This document shows positions 33,519 to 40,819 of a DNA stretch of 64,000 nucleotides, one piece after another; the first letter of the stretch is position 1, and each line of letters starts with the position of its first letter. This stretch comes from CAYMZZ01 sp964395095 (lineage in GTDB: Bacteria > Bacteroidota > Bacteroidia > Chitinophagales > Chitinophagaceae), in NCBI GenBank assembly GCA_964395095.1, contig CAYMZZ010000011.1, forward strand, positions 62,001-126,000, read 5' to 3'. The notes beneath the pieces were generated by a model that saw only the letters and a list, made by a program, of their open reading frames with translations, did no database searches and had not been told where the DNA came from. The position numbers and the translations under genes were made by a program.

Positions 33519-33567
33519 AGCCAATTGGCTAACAATGCGTATCCTAAATGGTTGGATAGTAGCCAAT
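33519..33567. promoter_or_regulatory. Palindrome and half-site upstream of the TonB receptor
   Basis: AGCCAATTGGCT (33519-33530) is a perfect 12-bp palindrome about 25 nt upstream of the receptor ATG. A matching half, TAGCCAATT, lies at about 33559-33567. This could be an operator for a dimeric regulator; none is encoded nearby. The rest of the 214-bp gap is AT-rich with nothing else I can name. Confidence 0.4.
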
Positions 33568-33708
33568 TTTTGATAGTTCCGGCCGGTAGTGCTTTTCAGG
33601 AATCGCAAAGTTACTTGCTTTAGACGCTCAAATGAAGGAAATCCAGCGCTTTCTGTTTATATAATTATAGCACCGCCCATACAATTAAAGTAATTGTTAA
33701 CATATTGA

Positions 33709-34626
33709 TTAGGTGAGCGATGCCTGCTGGCTAATGTAGGCTTTTATATCGGCCCATGCTTCCGGATGAAACCAGCGCATTTCCGCGTCTTTTTTAAACC
33801 AGGTAAGTTGCCGTTTGGCATAGTGCCGGCTGTGTTGCTGAATCAGCTCCACTGCACGCGACAGATCATATTTGCCATCGAAATAATCGAAAAGCTCAGT
33901 ATATCCCACTGTTTGCAGGGCCTGCAAATGGCGATAGGGCAAAAGGCTCCTCGCTTCCTGTTCCAAACCATCTTTGATCATCTGCAAAACTCTTGCATTG
34001 TTACGGGCATATAGCTCATCTCGGTTCAGTTCCAATCCAATTCGAATGGTGGAAAAGGGGCGATTTATTGTTTCTTTCTTTTGAAATTGGAGAATAGATT
34101 GGCCGGTGGATTCCACCACTTCCAGCGCACGCATGAGGCGTCTGGGGTTTTGTATTTCGCCCTGCCGATAATAGTGTGGATCTTTTTGGGCTACCTGTTC
34201 CTGCAGCCAGCCCAATCCGCCGGTTTCATAGCCCTCCTGAATTTTATCTCGTATATCGGGCGCGATATCGGGGATTTCATCGAGCCCATCGCAAAGCGCA
34301 CGAATATATAAGCCGGTGCCACCTGTAAGTACGACAAACTGATGTTGCTGAAATAACCGGTCGGCTATTTCCAAAGCCTGTTCTGCATAATCGGCCGCAC
34401 TGAGTGGTTGATGAATGCTATGCGAGGCAATAAAATGATGAGGAACCTGTGCGAGCTCACTTAGCGAAGGCCGGGCGACAGCAATATTCATTTCGCGATA
34501 ACACTGGCGGCTATCGGCCGATATGATCTCTGTTTGCAACCATTGGGCCAGCCGGATGGCCATCTTTGTTTTTCCCACCGCCGTGGGGCCCGCCACCAGT
34601 ACAAGGTATTTTGTCTTTTCCGACAT
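33709..34626 (-). CDS. miaA: tRNA dimethylallyltransferase
   Basis: Adds a dimethylallyl group to N6 of A37 in tRNAs reading U-starting codons. P-loop VAGPTAVGKTKMAIRLA, then EIISADSRQCYREMNIAVAR, the substrate-loop region HHFIASHSIHQPLSAADYAE, and VVLTGGTGLYIRALCDGLDE. The tRNA-binding part ends with RQLTWFKKDAEMRWF. The 305-residue length is normal. It starts at the stop of the pRiA4b-like gene (overlap of one base pair position), so the two are cotranscribed. Confidence 0.97.
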   Translation of the reverse strand: MSEKTKYLVLVAGPTAVGKTKMAIRLAQWLQTEIISADSRQCYREMNIAVARPSLSELAQVPHHFIASHSIHQPLSAADYAEQALEIADRLFQQHQFVVLTGGTGLYIRALCDGLDEIPDIAPDIRDKIQEGYETGGLGWLQEQVAQKDPHYYRQGEIQNPRRLMRALEVVESTGQSILQFQKKETINRPFSTIRIGLELNRDELYARNNARVLQMIKDGLEQEARSLLPYRHLQALQTVGYTELFDYFDGKYDLSRAVELIQQHSRHYAKRQLTWFKKDAEMRWFHPEAWADIKAYISQQASLT

Positions 34627-35186
34627 CAGCTTTCTTCGTCCTCACCCGCCGCGGCCTCATCGAGACCCAGGTCTTCCCCATCTTCATCTTTTTCAGCAAA
34701 GCCGTCGCCCACCTGGCTGAGGTCATATTTCTCTTCCACATCGGCAAATTTCTCGCCGAGCAAACCTTTGGTGCCATACTGGCTGGGGGCGATGCCTTCG
34801 CTACGCATCAGGGATGGATAACTGAGCCGGGGATTTTCTTCCTTCGATACATTGATCAGCTCAATCAGGAAGGTCCAGTTCTTGTTGAAATCGTAGAGGT
34901 ATACAAACTTTTGATTGGGATCCCTGATCTCGGAACCAATGCTGGTTTCTTCCATGATCAGCGGCGGAGCCTTATACTCCTTATCGTATTTTTCCAGGCT
35001 GATCTCACGACCGCGTTGCCAGTGATCGTTACTGCGGAAAAATGTGGCTTTATGCTTATTGTCGAATTCATAGGCGCGCAAAATACTTTCATGGAGTTCC
35101 AGGAAAGACTGCGTGTGCCTGATCGCCACATCGCGATAAATGCTTTCGTCTTCTTCGAAATAAATCCTGAATTTTAGAATAGCCAT
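34626..35186 (-). CDS. Plasmid pRiA4b ORF-3-like protein
   Basis: Cytoplasmic protein of 186 residues resembling the pRiA4b ORF-3 / IS1096 TnpR-like family, whose function is unsettled. Core segments: LKFRIYFEEDESIYRDVAIR, TQSFLELHESILRAYEFD, HKATFFRSNDHWQRG, FVYLYDFNKNWTFLIELINV. The last 40 residues are very acidic (AEKDEDGEDLGLDEAAAGED). No transposase is nearby, so it is a resident gene here and not part of an insertion sequence. A -7 box TAAATTTG ends 4 nt before the ATG, with a CTTG 18 nt further upstream. Confidence 0.85.
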   Translation of the reverse strand: MAILKFRIYFEEDESIYRDVAIRHTQSFLELHESILRAYEFDNKHKATFFRSNDHWQRGREISLEKYDKEYKAPPLIMEETSIGSEIRDPNQKFVYLYDFNKNWTFLIELINVSKEENPRLSYPSLMRSEGIAPSQYGTKGLLGEKFADVEEKYDLSQVGDGFAEKDEDGEDLGLDEAAAGEDEES

Positions 35187-35190
35187 TGCA

Positions 35191-35198
35191 CAAATTTA
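35191..35198 (-). promoter_or_regulatory. -7 promoter box, 4 nt from the pRiA4b-like start
   Basis: Minus strand TAAATTTG, then TGCA, then ATG. A TTG lies 18 bases upstream as a possible -33 element. It would drive this gene and miaA. Confidence 0.65.
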
Positions 35199-35215
35199 GC
35201 GATTCCGGGCTAATG

Positions 35216-36676
35216 TCAAGAAACACTGCCCCGGGCTTTCAAACCCATTTCTGCCGCCTTTTCATGAATAAACTGCTCAGCCGCTTCCTTTGTATTGGGA
35301 ATCACCCCATCGAGAATCGCATCCTTCAGCGCATCCTTCAAAATTCCCACGGGTTTGGATGGGGCTAAGCCAAATGTTTCCATGATCCATTCCCCCCGTA
35401 CGGGTGGCTGCCAGTTGCGGATATGATCCTTTTCCTCTACTTCCCGGCAACGCTGCCTCACCATTTGAAAGTTTTCGAGGTAGCGCTTCACCTTACTCTT
35501 GTTTTTGGAGGTAATATCCGCTTCACATAAAGCCATCAATGCTTCAAAATCGTCACCGGCATCATACAGCAGGCGACGTATGGCGCTGTCGGTGATATTT
35601 TCTTTGGTGAGGCTGATGGGCCGAAGGTGCAATTCTACCAGCTTGCGCACAAATCGCATTTCTTCATGCAGGGGCAGCTTCAACTGTGTAAATATTTTCG
35701 GCACCATACGCCCCCCTACCACTTCGTGCCCATGAAATGTCCATCCATGACCCTCTTCAAATCTTTTGGTCGCGGGCTTACCAATATCATGGAGGATAGC
35801 AGCCCATCGAAGCCAAAGATCCCGGCTTTTGGCGGCCACATTATCCAGTACCTGCAGGGTATGATAAAAATTATCCTTATGCCCGTGGCCATCGATATAC
35901 TCCGCGCCGGCCAGGTCAACCATTTGGGGAAATATTTTCTTCAATAATCCTGAGCGATACAAAAGATCAAATCCGACGGATGGGCGGTCGGCCAGGATTA
36001 TCTTATTCAGTTCATCGGTGATCCGTTCTTTCGATATAATTCGGATACGGTCAGCCTGCTTTCGAATGGCTTCGAATACTTCGGGCAATATCTGAAAACC
36101 CAATTGCGTGGCAAATCGGATGGCGCGCATCATACGCAGGGGATCGTCGCTAAAAGTGATATGGGGATCGAGTGGTGTACGGATGATCTGCTCCTGTATG
36201 TCATTCAGGCCACCAAATGGATCGATGAGCTGACCAAAATCGGCCCGGTTCAAACTAATGGCCAGCGCATTGATGGTAAAATCGCGGCGTTCCTGGTCAT
36301 CTTTAAAGCTACCCGCCTCTACGGCAGGCTTGCGTGAATCCGACCGATAGCTTTCCTTGCGGGCGCCCACAAATTCAAGATCGAACCATTCGGGTTCCGC
36401 ATCAGGCCCATTTCGCCGGAGGGAAATGCGGATATGGGCGGTGCCAAAATTCTTGAAATATTGAACCGATGGTGCCGGCACAAATTGTTGGGCCGTGGCC
36501 CCGGCCAGCGCAATGCCATCGCCAATGCACACGATATCGGCATCGCTGGTAGCGCGCCCCATAATCTTATCGCGCACAAAGCCGCCAATCAGGTAAGCTT
36601 CTACCTGTAGCTGCTCCGCGGCATTGGCCAGTTTGGCAATTAGCTCCTTTTCCTCTTCTGTACAATGAATCTGCAT
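35216..36676 (-). CDS. cca: CCA tRNA nucleotidyltransferase with HD domain
   Basis: Adds or repairs the 3' CCA end of tRNAs. The N-terminal head has YLIGGFVRDKIMGR and the metal-binding DAD in TSDADIVCIGD, followed by RDFTINALAISLNR and the nucleotide-binding FSDDPLRMMRAIRFA. The C-terminal HD phosphohydrolase part has LRWAAILHDIGKP and FHGHEVVGG. Length 486. The window's tRNA-Leu has no encoded CCA, so this enzyme is needed for it. I use the ATG four codons after a TTG because the -7 box TATCTTTG overlaps that TTG. Confidence 0.95.
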   Translation of the reverse strand: MQIHCTEEEKELIAKLANAAEQLQVEAYLIGGFVRDKIMGRATSDADIVCIGDGIALAGATAQQFVPAPSVQYFKNFGTAHIRISLRRNGPDAEPEWFDLEFVGARKESYRSDSRKPAVEAGSFKDDQERRDFTINALAISLNRADFGQLIDPFGGLNDIQEQIIRTPLDPHITFSDDPLRMMRAIRFATQLGFQILPEVFEAIRKQADRIRIISKERITDELNKIILADRPSVGFDLLYRSGLLKKIFPQMVDLAGAEYIDGHGHKDNFYHTLQVLDNVAAKSRDLWLRWAAILHDIGKPATKRFEEGHGWTFHGHEVVGGRMVPKIFTQLKLPLHEEMRFVRKLVELHLRPISLTKENITDSAIRRLLYDAGDDFEALMALCEADITSKNKSKVKRYLENFQMVRQRCREVEEKDHIRNWQPPVRGEWIMETFGLAPSKPVGILKDALKDAILDGVIPNTKEAAEQFIHEKAAEMGLKARGSVS

Positions 36677-36685
36677 AAGAATGCG

Positions 36686-36693
36686 CAAAGATA
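36686..36693 (-). promoter_or_regulatory. -7 promoter box of cca
   Basis: Minus strand TATCTTTG, 9 nt before the ATG. It overlaps the in-frame TTG, arguing against that TTG as the start. Confidence 0.55.
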
Positions 36694-36711
36694 AAATTTA
36701 AGCGCCGCAAC

Positions 36712-37281
36712 TCAACGACGTATCCACTCCACTTCGCCATTTTTCCATTTGATAATGGCCGATGCGCTGGCAGGCTGGTCTTCCTGCTGCCGATGCTTTA
36801 CCACATAATCTACCCCTCCGATAATAACGGGATCGATATCGGCAAACCGCGCTGGAGAAGGATGACCCGAAATATTGGCGGAGGTGGAAACAATGGGCTT
36901 TCGGAAGCGGCGAATCAGGTGCCGGCAAAACTCATCGCGGCAAATGCGGATGGCAATGCTGCCATCCGGGGAAACCAGGTTGTCGGCAAAGCCAATAGCG
37001 CCTTCATATACAACGGTTGTGGGTTTCTCCTGTTTTTCCAAAAAATCGAAAAGCGCCAGGTCGGCGGATGCTACGTATTGCAAAATATCCCGTTCACCCG
37101 CCACCAATACGATCATGGCTTTGGAACCGGGACGGTTTTTGAGCTGATAGATTTTTTCCACCGCAGCGGGGTTGCTGGCGTCGCAACCAATACCCCAGAT
37201 GGTATCGGTGGGATATACTATCAATCCGCCGGCATGCAATACCGGGAGGCAGGCTTCTATATCCTTTTCAAAAGGAATCAT
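36712..37281 (-). CDS. tsaC: L-threonylcarbamoyladenylate synthase (YrdC/TsaC type)
   Basis: Makes threonylcarbamoyl-AMP from threonine, bicarbonate and ATP for the t6A37 modification of tRNA. Segments: GGLIVYPTDTIWGIGCDA, KIYQLKNRPGSKAMIVLV, GSIAIRICRDEFCRHLI, PIVSTSANISGHPSP. The 189-residue length is that of the single-domain YrdC form without the Sua5 extension. It overlaps the upstream glycosyltransferase gene by 4 nt. The partner tsaD is at the right end of the window; tsaB and tsaE are not present. Confidence 0.95.
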   Translation of the reverse strand: MIPFEKDIEACLPVLHAGGLIVYPTDTIWGIGCDASNPAAVEKIYQLKNRPGSKAMIVLVAGERDILQYVASADLALFDFLEKQEKPTTVVYEGAIGFADNLVSPDGSIAIRICRDEFCRHLIRRFRKPIVSTSANISGHPSPARFADIDPVIIGGVDYVVKHRQQEDQPASASAIIKWKNGEVEWIRR

Positions 37282-38432
37282 ACTGTTTTTTTATATACGT
37301 TCATAACAGATTGCACATAACGCGCGGGGGTAAATCCTTCCGTGTGCAAAAATCCCTTCACGCGCATGGCCGCGGCAAGCCCTTCATCAAATATCACTTT
37401 TCGGATAGCGTCGGCTATGTCTTCCGCTTCCAGTGGGTTTACGTATAAAGCGGCATCCCCGCCCACCTCGGGCAGGCACGACTGGTTGCTGGTAATAACC
37501 GGTAAGCCGGCCCATAACGCTTCCATCACCGGCATACCAAATCCTTCGAATGAAGAGGGATAGAGCATGGCACTACCCAGTTGATAAATGACCGACAGAT
37601 CTTCCGTACTGAGCCAACCCTTGATAGTAGCGGCCTGCGGATCTTCAGACAGGAATCTTATGCGGTGACCAAGATTAAACTGCGTAATAAAATCTCTGAC
37701 CTGCTGGTTATATTTTCCCTTCCCCTTCCCTATCACCAACAGTGGCGGCAGCTTTTCATCGCGAAGCAGATAGAGCGCTTTGCACACATTCAGCAGGTTC
37801 TTTCGTTCAATAATGGTGCCCACCGACAACAAAAACCGCTCAGGTAACTGGTAACGTTCGCGCACCTGGCGCTTCTCCTCCTCACTGGCTACACGCGCAA
37901 ATAGCGGTGAACAACTTTGATAACATACATCGATTTTGTTGCCGTCGACACCATACATGTTCACAAGGTCCTGCAGGGTTTGCTGGCTGGTGGCGATGAT
38001 TCGGGCTGAATGGCGGCAGGCGTTTTTGTACTTGCGCGTATAGATTCGACGGTCGATGGCTTTATACTGATCGGGATAGCGCTCGTGAATGAGGTCGTGG
38101 ATGGTAACGATGGCGGGTATGCCAGTGTGTTGGATACCGATCGGGATTTCATGACTTAAGCCATGATACAGGTCCACTCCCAGTCGTTTCAGGTCTTTTT
38201 TCACCCAACTGCTACGCCAGGCAGCGCGAAATAAATTCGACAAAAGGGATCCGGGCAATACTTCCACGATATTATCCCGATAAAACCGGTAGCGGGAAGA
38301 AGGCTTTGGATTAAAAAGATAATAGGAATGCTCCGGAAAATGCTCCGAGAGTAATTCAATTAGCGTGCGGCTGTAATGGCCCAGGCCGGTGTGATTATGA
38401 TAAGCCCGCTTGGCGTCGAACCCGAAATTCAT
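37278..38432 (-). CDS. Glycosyltransferase family 4 (GT-B fold)
   Basis: Predicted glycosyltransferase of 384 residues. The N-terminus MNFGFDAKRAYHNHTGLGHY is typical of GT4 enzymes with a glycine-rich acceptor loop. The C-terminal half holds LLSVGTIIERKNLLNVCKAL, LVIGKGKGKYN and the EX7E donor-site region (MLYPSSFEGFGMPVMEALWA with VITSNQSCLPEVGGDAALYV). The sugar and acceptor are unknown. Its gene overlaps tsaC. A -7 box TATCTTTG ends 5 nt before the ATG, inside the edge of a repeat region. Confidence 0.92.
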   Translation of the reverse strand: MNFGFDAKRAYHNHTGLGHYSRTLIELLSEHFPEHSYYLFNPKPSSRYRFYRDNIVEVLPGSLLSNLFRAAWRSSWVKKDLKRLGVDLYHGLSHEIPIGIQHTGIPAIVTIHDLIHERYPDQYKAIDRRIYTRKYKNACRHSARIIATSQQTLQDLVNMYGVDGNKIDVCYQSCSPLFARVASEEEKRQVRERYQLPERFLLSVGTIIERKNLLNVCKALYLLRDEKLPPLLVIGKGKGKYNQQVRDFITQFNLGHRIRFLSEDPQAATIKGWLSTEDLSVIYQLGSAMLYPSSFEGFGMPVMEALWAGLPVITSNQSCLPEVGGDAALYVNPLEAEDIADAIRKVIFDEGLAAAMRVKGFLHTEGFTPARYVQSVMNVYKKTV

Positions 38433-38437
38433 TGGAG

Positions 38438-38445
38438 CAAAGATA
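38438..38445 (-). promoter_or_regulatory. -7 promoter box, 5 nt from the glycosyltransferase start
   Basis: Minus strand TATCTTTG, then CTCCA, then ATG. Predicts a leaderless glycosyltransferase-tsaC transcript. Confidence 0.6.
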
Positions 38446-38455
38446 GGGAGTGGGG

Positions 38456-38775
38456 GAATTTTGGATTTGAGGATTTGGGAATTTGGAGATTTGGGGATTT
38501 GGGGAGATGTATTTCGGTAGGTAGGTTTTTGGATTGTATAAATATTTGGCCAGAAGAAATGTCTAAACGTTGTGCACTACTCTCTATTTACCACTTAACG
38601 CATCCGGATTCACAGCATCTTCAAAGTGCGAGAGAAATTTCCCGCAGATTTTCGCAGATTTTAAACGCAGATTTCCGCAGATTCTATAGCTATAGTTCCT
38701 ACTCCCTACTCCCTACTCCCTACTCCCTACTCCCTACTCCCTACTCACCACTCACCACTCACGATTCACGATTCA
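38456..38775. repeat. Composite intergenic repeat region before dapD
   Basis: This 377-bp gap contains a TTTGGGAA/TTTGGAGA array (38456-38507), then non-repetitive sequence to 38640. A half copy of the 10-bp element (38641-38685, CCCGCAGATTTTCGCAGATT onwards) follows. The gap ends in a CTACTCC array passing into CACTCACGATTCACGATTCA (38698-38775), A/C-rich on the dapD sense strand. Confidence 0.85.
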
Positions 38776-38809
38776 ATAATTGCTTACTTTCGCGAAAAAT
38801 TTCCCCACT

Positions 38810-39625
38810 ATGTCTGATTTGCAGAATAAGATCCTGGCTGCATGGGCCAATCGCGAGTTATTGAAAGATGAAACCTATAGCCAGGCAGTGCACACTGTAA
38901 TAGAGGAAGTAGACAAGGGCCGCCTTCGGGTGGCGGGTCCTACGGAAAATGGATGGCAGGTAAATGAATGGGTGAAGCAGGCCATACTGCTATATTTCGG
39001 TATTCAGCCCATGCAAACCTGGAACCTGGAGCCATTTGAGTTTTACGACAAGATGTTGCTGAAGAAAAATTACAGGGATTTAGGTGTACGTGCCGTGCCA
39101 CATGCGGTGGCCCGCTATGGCGCTTTCATTGCACGCAATGTGGTGTTGATGCCCTCTTATGTAAACATCGGCGCTTATGTAGATGAAGGTACAATGGTGG
39201 ATACCTGGGCTACTGTTGGTAGCTGCGCCCAGATTGGAAAGGGCGTACACCTGAGTGGCGGTGTGGGAATCGGGGGAGTGTTGGAGCCCTTGCAGGCCTC
39301 GCCGGTCATAATTGAAGATGGATGCTTTATTGGCAGTCGCTGTATTGTGGTAGAAGGAGTGCACGTGGAGAAAGAAGCCGTATTGGGCGCGAATGTAGTG
39401 CTAACCCAAAGCACCAAGATCATTGATGTAAGCGGTGCCGAACCCAAAGAATACAAGGGTCGTGTACCCGCCCGCAGCGTGGTGATTCCCGGCAGCTATA
39501 CCAAAAAATTTCCCGCTGGTGAATACCAGGTAAGCTGCGCCCTCATTATCGGTCAGCGTAAAGCCAGCACCGATTTGAAGACAAGCCTCAATGATGCGTT
39601 GCGGGAGTTTAATGTAGCAGTGTAA
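38810..39625 (+). CDS. dapD: Tetrahydrodipicolinate N-succinyltransferase
   Basis: Transfers succinyl from succinyl-CoA to tetrahydrodipicolinate in lysine and diaminopimelate synthesis. The N-terminal helical part is MSDLQNKILAAWANRE. The left-handed beta-helix repeats include ARNVVLMPSYVNIGAYVDEG and VGSCAQIGKGVHLSGGVGIG, then GVLEPLQASPVIIEDGCFIG, with SRCIVVEGVHVEKEAVLGAN after it. The 271-residue length is normal. A near-consensus -7 box (TACTTTCG, 38785-38792) precedes the ATG by 17 nt. No other lysine gene is adjacent. Confidence 0.96.
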   Translation: MSDLQNKILAAWANRELLKDETYSQAVHTVIEEVDKGRLRVAGPTENGWQVNEWVKQAILLYFGIQPMQTWNLEPFEFYDKMLLKKNYRDLGVRAVPHAVARYGAFIARNVVLMPSYVNIGAYVDEGTMVDTWATVGSCAQIGKGVHLSGGVGIGGVLEPLQASPVIIEDGCFIGSRCIVVEGVHVEKEAVLGANVVLTQSTKIIDVSGAEPKEYKGRVPARSVVIPGSYTKKFPAGEYQVSCALIIGQRKASTDLKTSLNDALREFNVAV

Positions 39626-39631
39626 GAGAGA

Positions 39632-39724
39632 ATTTTGGGAATTTGGGAATTCGGAAATTCGGTGAATTGTTGAATTCCCGAATTCCAAAATAACCAAATT
39701 CTCAAATTCCCAAATAACCGAATT
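39632..39724. repeat. 8-bp arrays between dapD and the EamA gene
   Basis: TTTGGGAA/TTCGGAAA units follow the dapD stop (39632-39668). Their inverted form (CAAATTCTCAAATTCCCAAA type) runs to about 39724. The array reaches the first codons of the EamA frame, which has no standard start codon there. Confidence 0.82.
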
Positions 39725-40648
39725 ATCAAACTATCCCTTCCTCTCGCCGGTTTCCTGATCAGCTTCCTGGGTGCTGTTTTATTCAGCACCAAAGCGATCA
39801 TTGTAAAGCTGGCTTTTGCTGATACGGAAATGGATGCGGTGAGCCTGCTCACTTTACGAATGGTTTTTTCCCTGCCCTTTTACCTGGTTGCCGCCTGGCT
39901 CGCGCGACGCAGCCAGGCGATTCCCGGTTTTACGCGCCAGCAATGGTGGATCATTATCGGGTTGGGATTATTTGGCTATTACCTCAGCAGTCTTTTCGAT
40001 TTTGTGGGTTTACAATATATTTCCGCAGGTCTCGAAAGGTTGATACTTTTTTTGTATCCCAGTTTTGTGGTGCTGATCAATGCGGTATTGTTTCGTGAAA
40101 AGATCAGCCGCATGCAGCAGGCGGCCCTGGCACTCACCTATGCGGGTATAGGCATCGCTTATTTTGGCGAACTCGGGCTCGACAGCACCGGACCTGAAAT
40201 TTACTGGGGTAGCTGCCTCATCTTTTTCTGCGCTATCACCTACAGTATTTACCTGGTAGGCAGCGGGCGCATGATCCGGCAGATTGGTGCAACCCGATTT
40301 ACCGCCAGTGCCATGCTGAGTGCAACCGCCGGTGTATTCCTGCACTTCCTGCTTCGTGGTGACTATACACAGGTGGGGGCGATGGCGCAATCCTGGCATT
40401 ACGGATTGCTGCTGGCTTTGCTGGCAACCGTTATTCCGACTTTTCTGATCTCGCTCGGCATTAAGAAAATTGGTTCCAACAATGTAGCCATTGTATCAGC
40501 CATAGGCCCGGTCAGCACCATTCTGCAGGCACATTGGATATTGGGCGAACCCATTTTTGCCGCTCAATTGGTTGGCACCCTGCTCGTGATAGCAGGCATT
40601 CTGCTGATTGGCTGGAAAACGCGCAAAAATTTGGAAGAAAACAGTTGA
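39725..40648 (+). CDS. EamA-family (DMT) transporter lacking a standard start codon
   Basis: Inner-membrane transporter of the drug/metabolite superfamily with ten predicted helices and two EamA repeats; substrate unknown. The first ATG in frame (39830) would remove the first helix. The frame upstream encodes that helix (LPLAGFLISFLGAVLFSTKA) and is open into a repeat array, but has no ATG, GTG or TTG before an in-frame TGA in the array. I place the start at ATC 39725, giving 307 residues, the usual EamA length; ATT at 39722 is equally possible. Later segments: LGLFGYYLSSLFDFVGLQYI, SAGLERLILFLYPSFVVLIN, SNNVAIVSAIGPVSTILQAH. Confidence 0.85.
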   Translation: MKLSLPLAGFLISFLGAVLFSTKAIIVKLAFADTEMDAVSLLTLRMVFSLPFYLVAAWLARRSQAIPGFTRQQWWIIIGLGLFGYYLSSLFDFVGLQYISAGLERLILFLYPSFVVLINAVLFREKISRMQQAALALTYAGIGIAYFGELGLDSTGPEIYWGSCLIFFCAITYSIYLVGSGRMIRQIGATRFTASAMLSATAGVFLHFLLRGDYTQVGAMAQSWHYGLLLALLATVIPTFLISLGIKKIGSNNVAIVSAIGPVSTILQAHWILGEPIFAAQLVGTLLVIAGILLIGWKTRKNLEENS

Positions 40649-40662
40649 TTGTCCTATATTTG
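40630..40662 (+). promoter_or_regulatory. Promoter of tRNA-Leu
   Basis: TTTG (40630-40633), a 21-nt spacer and TATATTTG (40655-40662) match the Bacteroidota TTTG / TAnnTTTG pattern. The box ends 12 nt before the mature tRNA. It overlaps the end of the EamA coding sequence. Confidence 0.7.
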
Positions 40663-40674
40663 CCGCCCCAAAGG

Positions 40675-40756
40675 GCCCAGGTGGCGAAATTGGTAGACGC
40701 ACTGTCTTCAGGTGGCAGCGCCGCGAGGTGTGCTGGTTCGAATCCAGTCCTGGGCA
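40675..40756 (+). tRNA. tRNA-Leu (anticodon CAG)
   Basis: 82-nt class II tRNA. The acceptor stem GCCCAGG pairs with CCTGGGC, and the discriminator is A. D-arm region GGCGAAATTGGTAGACGC. The anticodon stem CTGTC/GGCAG has loop TTCAGGT, giving anticodon CAG at 40709-40711 (reads CUG). A long variable arm (CGCCGCGAGGTGT) and T-arm GCTGGTTCGAATCCAGT follow. The CCA end is not encoded. Confidence 0.96.
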
Positions 40757-40757
40757 C

Positions 40758-40799
40758 AAAATGGAAAAGGCTTGTCGAATGACAAGCCTTTTCCATTTT
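40758..40799. terminator. Bidirectional terminator after tRNA-Leu
   Basis: Long arms AAAATGGAAAAGGCTTGTC and GACAAGCCTTTTCCATTTT with loop GAAT. It serves the tRNA on the plus strand and, with a T tract on the other strand, the convergent T9SS protein gene. Confidence 0.9.
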
Positions 40800-40819
40800 A
40801 AGTACGTCGAAAAGCAGCA

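Noticed and set aside
34626..35186. Insertion sequence indicated by the IS1096/pRiA4b-like protein
   Set aside because: There is no transposase and no terminal inverted repeat; the gene is joined by overlap to miaA and has its own promoter box.
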